This document shows, in pieces, positions 56,627 through 64,000 of a stretch of DNA of 64,000 bases; the first letter of the stretch is position 1, and the number at the start of each line of letters is the position of its first letter. A model generated the notes under the pieces. That model had not been told where the DNA came from, did no database searches, and was given only the letters and a program-made list of their open reading frames with translations. A program made the position numbers and the translations under genes. This DNA is from Fomitopsis serialis (lineage: Eukaryota > Basidiomycota > Agaricomycetes > Polyporales > Fomitopsidaceae). The DNA lies in assembly GCF_022376445.1 (NCBI RefSeq), contig NW_025955077.1, forward strand, positions 62,001 to 126,000. Reading direction: 5' to 3'.

Positions 56627-59600
56627 ATGACTCGAACCCGACTCGACGAACATGGCTGTGTTCGAAGAACTTCCGACACACGACCCGCGTTAGTAGACTG
56701 CCACGACAACGAGCTGATCCGGACGCTACCATCATCCAGATTCGTACGAGACGTACCTAGGGTGTTGCCTCGAGGCGCGATACCTAGCGAACTTACTGTC
56801 GCGGCCGAGTCCCACTCGCTTCGAACGATCGACCTCACGATCGATCGTAAGGAGAAGGTAGCCTGCATTCTCGATCCCGGTTCGCAGGTCATCTGCATGT
56901 CGGAAGCACTGTGCTATCATCTCGGTTTATCGTTCGACCCGACCATCGTCCTCAGCATGCAATCCGCGAACGGTGGAGTCGACCGCTCGCTCGGCCTTGT
57001 TCGAACGTACCATGTCAAGTCGGCCCGATCACCTTGTATCTCCAGATTCACGTCATCAAGCGCGCGTCGTACGACGTGCTGCTAGGTCGACCATTCGACG
57101 TCATCACTGAGAGCCTGGTGAAGAACTTCGCCGACGAGAATCAAACCATCACCCTGTTGTGCCCGAACACGTCCGAACAGATCACGGTACCTACGATGCC
57201 TCGAGGACGTCCGAAGTTCCAAGAGGTTTTTCAGAAGAGGCAGTCGGGACTTTTGAACACGTAGTTCAGGCCGACGATGACGAGCAAGTCGCACTTGTGA
57301 TCGACTTCGAAAACGATACCCCGTCCATTTCTGCCTATGCCAACATATCATCCTGAAGACCCAGTTCTCGCGGCTACGTATCTCTCCGTTCCCATACCTA
57401 TTCCAGTTTTGTTTTCGATGAAGTCAGGACAGCCACCGAGGCTACGAGATCGACTCAGCATACCCCGTCATACGCTTCGAAACCTTCGAACACGCAGACA
57501 TCTTCGACCACTTCTCCGAACACATTCTCTCGTTCGAACGACTCACCTACGTATACCCGCACCGGCCATACCCACGACAGTACCGACTCGTCCGAGGATG
57601 CTCCTGATGTGTCCACTTCGCACAGGCAAAATCGAAGAAGAAGTACAAGCCGGTCGCACTCAAGACGAGACCTGTTCTCGGGTCCGTCCCGAACAGTTTC
57701 GTATCGTTCGCGACATCAAGGGAGATCCGCTCTCTACGATGCGTGAACTCAACCCCAACCCACCTCCTTTCAAGCCCGAAGGTCGCTACACGGCCGAAAG
57801 GGCAGCTGTCTCGGATAAGCTGCACGACGATGATCTGTTACAACCCGCCGAACGCGATCTACTTCACCACTTCATGGCTACGAACAACGACGTGTTCGCA
57901 TGGTCAGACAACGAACGTGGCAACTTCAAGTCCGAGTATTTCCCACCTATAGACTTTCCTGTGATCCCGCATACGCCTTGGGTCCAGAAGAACATCCCTA
58001 TCCCTCCTGGTCTGTACAAGGAGGTCTGCTCGATGATTCGACGCAAGATTGACTCCGGAGTCTACGAACCTTCGAACTCGTCGTACCGTTCGCGATGGTT
58101 TTGTGTTGTTAAGAAGGATGGCAAGTCCTTGCGGATTGTTCACAGTCTCGAGCCTCTCAACGCAGTCACGATCCAACACTCTGGTGTCCCGCCGACTCCC
58201 GAACATCTCGCCGAACAGTTCGGAGGACGAACGTGCGGAGGGATGCTAGACCTCTATGTCGGCTACGACGAACGCTACATCGCCGAAAGTTCGAGAGATC
58301 TCACTACGTTCCAGACACCGTACGGAGCCATGCGACTTACTACGCTTCCTATGGGGTGGACAAATGCAGTACCCATCTTCCACGACGACGTAACCTATAT
58401 ACTTCAGCCCGAAACTCCCGAACACACTGTACCCTACATCGACGACGTTCCGCTCAAAGGTCCGGCTAGCGACTACGGTGGCGAAGTCATCCCGCAGAAC
58501 CCTGGCATTCGAAGGTTCGTCTGGGAACACTTCCAGAACTTAGCCGGATTGTCACTCGAATGCGCTACGCGGGTGGAACGTTTTCGGGAGTCAAGAGTGT
58601 GCTGATAGCTCGAGAAATCATGGTCATTGGCCACCGTTGTACGCCTCAAGGGCGCCTGCCCGACGAATCTCGAGTCGCGACCATCCGAACTGGGGCGCCT
58701 GTCAGACCTTGTCCGATGTTCGAGCGTTTCTCGGCACGATCGGAGTGTGCAGGATATTTATCAAGAACTTCGCGCACCGGGCCGACGCTCTGTTCGCTAA
58801 CAAGGAAGGATATGCCCTTCGAATGGGGCCCCGCACAACAGCAGGCTCAGGACGACTTGAAGCAGGCCTTGCTCGAAAGCCCAGCACTTCGTTCGATCAA
58901 TTACGACTCGACGGCACCCGTTATTCTGGCCGTCGACACGTCCTTCATTGCAGTCGGATTCCTCCTATGCCAGTGCGACGAGGAGACGCGAAGCGCAGGT
59001 ACTACAGCCGTTCGGATCAATCACGCTCAACGACCGCGAACGTCGATTTCGCAACCAAAGCTTGAAATCTATGGACTGTTCCGCGCTCTTCGAGCGCTTC
59101 GAATGTATGTCATCGGGATTCGAAACCTGATCGTGGAAGTCGACGCTCGCTACATCAAGGGGATGCTGCTAATCCTGACATCGCACCGAGCGCGAGCATT
59201 AATCGCTGGATTGTCTCAATTCTCACGTTTCACTTCACTCTCGTGCACGTGCCCGGCACCTCGCACGGACCGGATGGACTGTCCCGAAGAACGACGCAAC
59301 CAGGCGACGACCCAGTAGACGAAGACGAAGCGTTCGAAGACTGGATCGACAACATGTACTCGTTCGTGCACATGATACAGCCTATCCCACCCTCTCCCGC
59401 CCTTCGAACGTTGTGGTGCTCGTGTTGACCGAGGACGGTCAAGATTTCAGTAAGGGGGAGGATGACGACGACTACGCGATAGTACCACGTTCGGACAAAG
59501 CTCGAAAGCTAGACGCACGTGTCGAGCAAGTTAAGCATTTCCTGATGACGCTTTCGAAGCCAGACGGACTGTCGCAACGAGCGTTCGAAGCGTTCTACAA

Positions 59601-60906
59601 GTACGCGACGCAGTTCTTCGTCACCGGGGATCGACTCTGGAGACGAAATGGTCAAGGCGCGCATAAGGTGTCCTACCACCCGAGCGAAGGCTTCGAACAT
59701 TACGCGAGAGCCACGATAGGATCGGACACCGCGGAATCCACGCAACGATCGTAGCAGTCTCCGAACGCTTCTGGTGGCCCGATCACAAGTCCGACGTAGG
59801 CTGGTATGTTCGAACGTGCGACCTATGTCAGAAGCGTCAGTTACGACAGATCCTCATCCCACCGACGGTCGGATGCCAGCCGGACTATTCATGAAGGCGT
59901 TCTGCGACACGATGTTCATGCCTGTTTCGGGAGGCTATAAGCTCATAGCGCAAGCGCGCTGTTCTCGATCACGTACCCGAAGCCCGAATGCTTCGAAGAG
60001 AGACGGCTCAGACCCTTGGCGAATGGCTATATCAAGACATTGTCTGTCGCTGGGGCACGCTTGTTGAACTAGTCTCCGACAACGGCGCACCCTGGGTCAA
60101 GGCGCTCGAGTACCTCTCGAAGAAGTATCACATCAACCATATCAGGATCAGTGGCTACAACTCGCGAGCGAACGGTATTGTCGAACGTTCGCACTTCGAC
60201 ATGAGACAAGCGTTGTTTAAGGCTGCCGACGGAGATCAGTCGCGCTGGTCACAGGTCTTCCATTCAGTACTATGGTCCGAACGCGTAACAACTCGTCGAA
60301 GAATGGGATGTTCGCCATACTTTGCAGCGACAGGCACCATCCGATACTGCCTCTCGACGTCGTCGAAGCAACGTACCTTGTCCCACCGCCTGAGACAGCA
60401 CTCGACACTACCGACTTGATTGCCCGACGAGCCATAGCACTTCAGAAACGGTCGGAGGACCTTTCGAAGATCTACTCGAAGGTCTACGAAGCGAGACGTG
60501 AGGCTGCGCGACGCTTCGAACGAGAGCATCAGTACACGATCGAAGACTTCGACTTCCAACGAGGGGACTTAGTCCTCGTACGAAACACAGCGATAGAGAA
60601 GCCTTGAACCGTAAGATGCGTCCACGATACCAAGGGCCTATGGTTGTCGTATCTCGAAACCGAGGAGGTGCCTACATCATTGCTGAACTAGATGGCACGG
60701 TCCTCGACAGACCTATCGCCGCTTTTCGAGTCATCCCATATCTTGCTCGAAGGTCAATCACGATTTCGCTCGAACACTTAGACATACCCTTCGAACGCTT
60801 GAGGGAGATGGAGCAGTCAGACACTCTAGGGGACGACGAACCAGAGGCGTCCGGCTTACCCGACGAGATAGACGATGAATCGTCGACTTCAGAAGACGAA
60901 GAGTGA
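56627..60906 (+). pseudogene. Gypsy-2 pol: protease, RT, RNase H, integrase (multiple frameshifts)
   Basis: Protease: IDRKEKVACILDPGSQVICM (DPG in place of DSG/DTG). RT is in the longest frame (57337-58605): VYEPSNSSYRSRWFCVVKKD, LRIVHSLEPLNAVT, YGAMRLTTLPMGWTNA and active-site YIDDV. RNase H: VILAVDTSFIAVGFLLCQ, SQPKLEIYGLFRALRALRM, VDARYIKGM and LVHVPGTSHGPDGLSRR. Integrase: zinc-binding HDRIGHRGIHAT...CDLCQKRQ, then catalytic D in CDTMFMP, D in LVSDNGAPW and E in NGIVERSHFD. The C-terminal region holds FQRGDLVLVRN and RYQGPMVVVSRNRGGAY. About ten frame changes separate these blocks, so no full polyprotein can be made from this copy as written. Confidence 0.88.
59448..59460 (+). other. Second (central) polypurine-tract-like site within pol
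   Basis: CAGTAAGGGGGAG is identical to the tract just before the 3' LTR (63175-63187). The ~30 bp before each also match (GTGCTCGTG-TGACCG-GGACGGTCA). It sits between RNase H and the integrase zinc domain. Confidence 0.5.
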
Positions 60907-61132
60907 GTCTGTCAAAGACTCGTACAGTATACCCTATACCGGTCCAGGCTTTGAGACACATCATTCATTTCACTTCAACCCTCGAACATCGTCGCACCAG
61001 TTAGAACCGAGATATTCATTGTACAGACGCGGCGAGAGCCATTATACATTTACAGTCACATCGCGAGACACAAACGGGACATTACGAACACACTACGCGG
61101 CACGAACACGACGGGAAGTAGCTACGAGCGAC

Positions 61133-62813
61133 CTACTTCGAACCTTTCCCTTTCGAAGGGCCTGCCGATGGACCCGCTGCAGACGGATCGAAGGCACCAC
61201 GCGCAGCCGCAGTGGACTCCACATACAGCTCATCGACGCGATGAGCGTAGTACTCGTGCAGGCCCTCGAGGACGGCGAGTTCGAGTCCAAGGAGGTTGAG
61301 CGACGCGTCGACGTGCCCGATACGTTCGGAGGTCGCGGTAAGAGCAGCACGGGCCTCGGCGAGAGAATTGATGGGCCGGCTACGAACCTGAAGTAAAGCG
61401 GCGATATCGATAGGCGAGCTCGGAGGCTTCGCAGCGAGCGCAGCCGCGACGCGGGGATGCATTGCGACGCGCAAGACGTCGAGGACAGGTGCCCAGCTGC
61501 GACGCCGGCTGGAACACCGACGGGGGCGGGCGCGGACGCCGCGTCTTCGGGATCCTCGGATTCGGCGCGTTTATCTACGCAGGACTAAGGTTAGCACGGA
61601 CGCGCAGAAGACGTTAAAAGGCATGAAAAGGACTTACTGCCCGGACGGCGGTCCTTGCGAGTACCGGAAAGCAACGCGGCACCCCAGTAACATCCGGCAC
61701 GATCGTGGATGCACTGGTTGCACGCAGTCGCGTTGGCCTCGAAAACGCACGGCTTGGCGTTAGCGTAGCCAGCCGCGCAGCGATCGCACTAGAAGGGGAA
61801 TCAGTGACGGAAGGACCGAAGGTCCGAAACGATTGCTCACCGACATGGTTTTGTCGCGGACAGTAATCGCCCGCGCGACGAGCTTGCGAGCCGCACGGTC
61901 GAGGACATCAGCAGGTATGCCGTCGGCAGGGGCCTTGCGCTTACGGCCCTTCTTGAAGTCCTTGGGCTCGAGGATCACCTCGACCTCGGGCGACTCCCCA
62001 CGAACAGTTGAGCCGTCGGAGGCAGAGCGCGAACGAGCAGGAGGGGCGGGAGCCTTGCCCTTGCCACGGGCGCGGGATCGTCCACGACGGAGAGGGGCCT
62101 TCTCCTCGCGGAGTTGGCGAGCCGCTTCGCGTTCATGAGCCGCGCTGGCTTCTTGGTACTCCTTTTCTTCTTGGAGCTCACGGCGCTCGCGTTCCTCGGC
62201 CTCGGCGAGCTCTTGGAGCTCGTGTTCCTCGGCCTCTGCGGCCTCTTGACGTCGTTGGGCCTCGGCCGCCTCTTGTCGTTCGCGGCGCTCGCGCTCCTCG
62301 GCTTCCTTGCGTAGCTGGGCTTGGTTCGCTTCCCAGCGACGACGGTCCTCGGCCTCCTTACGCGCGTGATTGATTGCGGCGTCGAGCAGTGGCCACTGCA
62401 TGTTCTCAGCGCATTGGCGCGCGGCCTCCGGATTGGCGTGAGTGGCGAGGACGAGCAGCCGTCCCAACGCGTTCGCATAACGGGCAGCGAGGGCCGCGCC
62501 CTTCGTCACGCGAGTGTACCGATTCTTCGAACACTTAAGTTAGCAGTAATTAAACGAGGCGGACGCGACTTACCATGGCAGCGAAGGCGCCCTCGATCCA
62601 CTCTTCGATCGCCTCAGGGTTCTCCGGGACGAGATGCGCTACGACCCAATTAGCGAGCGGAGCCATTGGGCTCTTCGGGTCGTGCGGAACGGGGAATCCG
62701 GTTTTGGGATCCACGGTGTAGTCGGCGTCCGACGCAGGCGCGCCGGCGGATCAGGAACGGGCGCAGGGGCCGAGCAGGGACGGGGCGGAAGCGGAGGCAG
62801 ACGAGGCGGACAT
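61133..62813 (-). pseudogene. Antisense spliced gene inside Gypsy-2: coiled coil + Zn2Cys6-like cluster
   Basis: Read antisense to pol. Exon 1 (from ATG 62813) has an in-frame TGA at 62753, then DADYTVDPKTGFPVPHD and EAIEEWIEGAFAAM to 62574. Introns are 62573-62534 (GTAAGT, branch GCTAAC, TTAAG), 61840-61789 (GTGAGC...TTCTAG) and 61637-61575 (GTAAGT...GCGTAG). Exon 2 (62533-61841) stays open for 231 codons: a long Glu/Ala/Arg coiled coil, then a basic stretch (RRGRSRARGKGKAP, KKGRKRKAP). Exon 3 gives CDRCAAGYANAKPC...CNQCIHDRAGCYW, spacing CX2CX9CX8CX2CX6C, close to fungal Zn2Cys6 clusters. Exon 4 needs one frame change near 61470 before IAALLQVRSRPINSLAEARA and a stop at 61133. It is probably a captured or element-specific regulator; the function is inferred from the motif only. 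Confidence 0.6.
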
Positions 62814-63174
62814 GGAGAAACGGACGAAGTCAAAAGCGAGCGGAGCGGGGGATCAAGCGAAATTGGCTGGAGACCCCGCCGCTATATGTGCGCTCGAGAC
62901 TTGTGGGTCCACCTACCGCATTCAACGCACTGAAACAACGGGGATCATCCCCATCAGAACCAGCCCAAAACGGTCAAGAAGCGCTCACCTCCCGTCCAAT
63001 GGGATTAATTCTTCGGATCAATGTGATCGAGGCGCGTCCAGCCGTTCGCCAGGCGCTTCCCGAGGGCCGCCATTGGACAAGGCCGTCGGAGGACCTGGCG
63101 CAGAAGCATCTCGATGATCGCGGACGCAAATCGAGCGCCGGCGTGCTCGTGCTGACCGGGGACGGTCAGTAACT
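62814..63174 (+). other. Sense-strand open tail before the PPT
   Basis: A sense frame ends ...SSAGVLVLTGDGQ with TAA at 63170-63172, similar to VLVLTEDGQDFSKGE within pol at 59.42 kb. The rest of the frame is not recognised, so this may be a fragment of a related pol end or a duplicated cis-acting region. Confidence 0.35.
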
Positions 63175-63188
63175 CAGTAAGGGGGAGA
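63175..63188 (+). other. Gypsy-2 3' polypurine tract
   Basis: CAGTAAGGGGGAGA lies immediately before the 3' LTR start TGATGAGCCC, the expected plus-strand priming position. Confidence 0.75.
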
Positions 63189-64000
63189 TGATGAGCCCTT
63201 AGCTCACCTACCCACCGAAAACGCGATTTACGGTCGATGCGACAGTACATTAAGTCAGTCCGGTCGACGCGCTATCTGTCCGTTCGAGGGAACCGCCCGA
63301 TGTCCCGTCCGTTCGAAGGAACCGCCCGATGTTCGAAGCTCGAATGTCCATGTTCGGAACCTTTAGCGGTGAAGTCACACGGTTTAGAAGAGTCACTACA
63401 TTGGTAGGACTACGGGCAAGTACACGGCTAGGTCAAACTAACTAGTGACGGCCTCGGCAACTCTCGTATCTATGGCCTCGACCTCCACACCCATGACCAC
63501 CACCCCTACCCCTACGAACAGACGGGCCGGTGTCGGAGCCACGGTCAGTGTTGACGCGCTCGAGTAGGCTTTCGAGCAACCCGACGAGGGTGCCGTGCGT
63601 GCGGCGCTGGTCAACTGCGATGTTGTGAATCGCTCGACCCATGGACTCGAGGTTGTCGGGCAGCTGGCAAAAGTCGGACAAGATCAACGACTCGCGCTGA
63701 TACTGCGGGTTCGCGAGGGACGACGCTCGGCCTGGTTGACTTGTTCGAGCAGTACCAAGGTCTCGGACCACGCGATCGTAGGGTAGGGCGAACCTAGGAT
63801 GTCTCCCTGGTTGCCATCGCGGTGAAAGACCTCGTCGAGGTAACGCATCAACTCGTCGATCTCGGGGAACGACCTGGGAGCAGGAAGCGTATCGTTCGCT
63901 AGTAGGATAGCCCGGCTACGGGACTCGAACAAGAAGCGCTGTTCGAAGGTCGGTACGATGGTTCGAAGGATAGTCTAAGTTCGGAGGCACGTACGATCAT
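63189..64000 (+). repeat. Gypsy-2 3' LTR (first 812 bp; runs off the window)
   Basis: Matches 52570-53381 nearly base for base. If it has the length of the 5' copy it should end near 64892. Confidence 0.9.
63442..64000 (-). pseudogene. Antisense ORF in the Gypsy-2 3' LTR (partial)
   Basis: Second copy of the antisense LTR ORF, its 5' part outside the window. It shares the AGACTATCC frameshift with the 5' copy. It has one G fewer near 63720 (GAGGGACGACG in place of GAGGGGACGACG), which breaks the frame after QVNQAERRP. Confidence 0.55.

Larger units (their letters stand above)
52570..64000 (+). mobile_element. Gypsy-2: large Ty3/gypsy retrotransposon with antisense cargo (right end outside window)
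   Basis: Order: 5' LTR, PBS, gag, protease, reverse transcriptase, RNase H, integrase, an antisense spliced gene, PPT, start of 3' LTR. Integrase lies after RNase H, the gypsy order. I see two differences between the LTRs over the ~811 bp available (G/A at 53050 vs 63670, and one G fewer near 63720), so insertion is recent. gag and pol nevertheless carry about ten frame changes. Confidence 0.88.

Noticed and set aside
1..64000. CRISPR arrays, operons or Shine-Dalgarno sites
   Set aside because: Introns, TATA boxes and eukaryotic gene families show that this is fungal nuclear DNA; no regularly spaced spacer-repeat array is present.

Overview
The window looks like an agaricomycete (mushroom-forming basidiomycete) chromosome segment. 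Genes are split by many 40-80 bp GT-AG introns, and several carry TATA boxes. Host genes are GC- and CpG-rich, and the mobile elements belong to fungal Helitron and Ty3/gypsy families. The genus cannot be named from sequence alone.

Left arm (about 0.7-21 kb): a conserved housekeeping block. It holds translation initiation factor eIF3a (plus strand) convergent with a Cch1-type voltage-gated Ca2+ channel (minus strand), then a mitochondrial Cbp3/UQCC1-type complex III assembly chaperone, an aldo-keto reductase (AKR1), an ARID-domain DNA-binding protein, a second aldo-keto reductase (AKR2) and a small secreted protein. Five apparent single-base deletions interrupt four of these otherwise conserved reading frames. 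This matters for anyone using the predicted proteins.

Middle (about 21-45 kb): a gene-poor accessory region made of duplications. A 3.2 kb block (end of the ARID gene + AKR2 + secreted protein) recurs 14.5 kb downstream as AKR3 + secreted protein B. The left breakpoint lies 9 bp before a splice acceptor of the ARID gene, so copy B keeps only an ARID 3' fragment. Around these blocks are diverged direct repeats, a short repeat with a GTCCGCGGAAGCGA core in four places, a cluster of ~35 bp repeats, and a few small intron-containing orphan gene models, some behind good TATA boxes.

Right arm (about 45-64 kb): a mobile-element nest. An apparently intact autonomous Helitron (single Rep-helicase gene, one intron) is almost free of CpG, unlike everything around it. 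It abuts the left end of a Ty3/gypsy element (Gypsy-1), whose LTR carries seven TGACTC motifs, six of them at about 10 bp spacing. Gypsy-1 gag is cut by a second, large gypsy element (Gypsy-2) with ~1.7 kb LTRs; only the first 812 bp of its 3' LTR are in the window, and they are nearly identical to the 5' LTR. Gypsy-2 carries frameshifted gag and pol, a duplicated polypurine tract inside pol, an antisense ORF inside each LTR, and a separate antisense intron-containing gene between pol and the 3' LTR with a Zn2Cys6-like cysteine cluster. This antisense cargo is the most unusual feature of the window.

All calls come from reading the sequence; no database search was run. Splice sites were chosen by GT-AG, reading phase and protein continuity.
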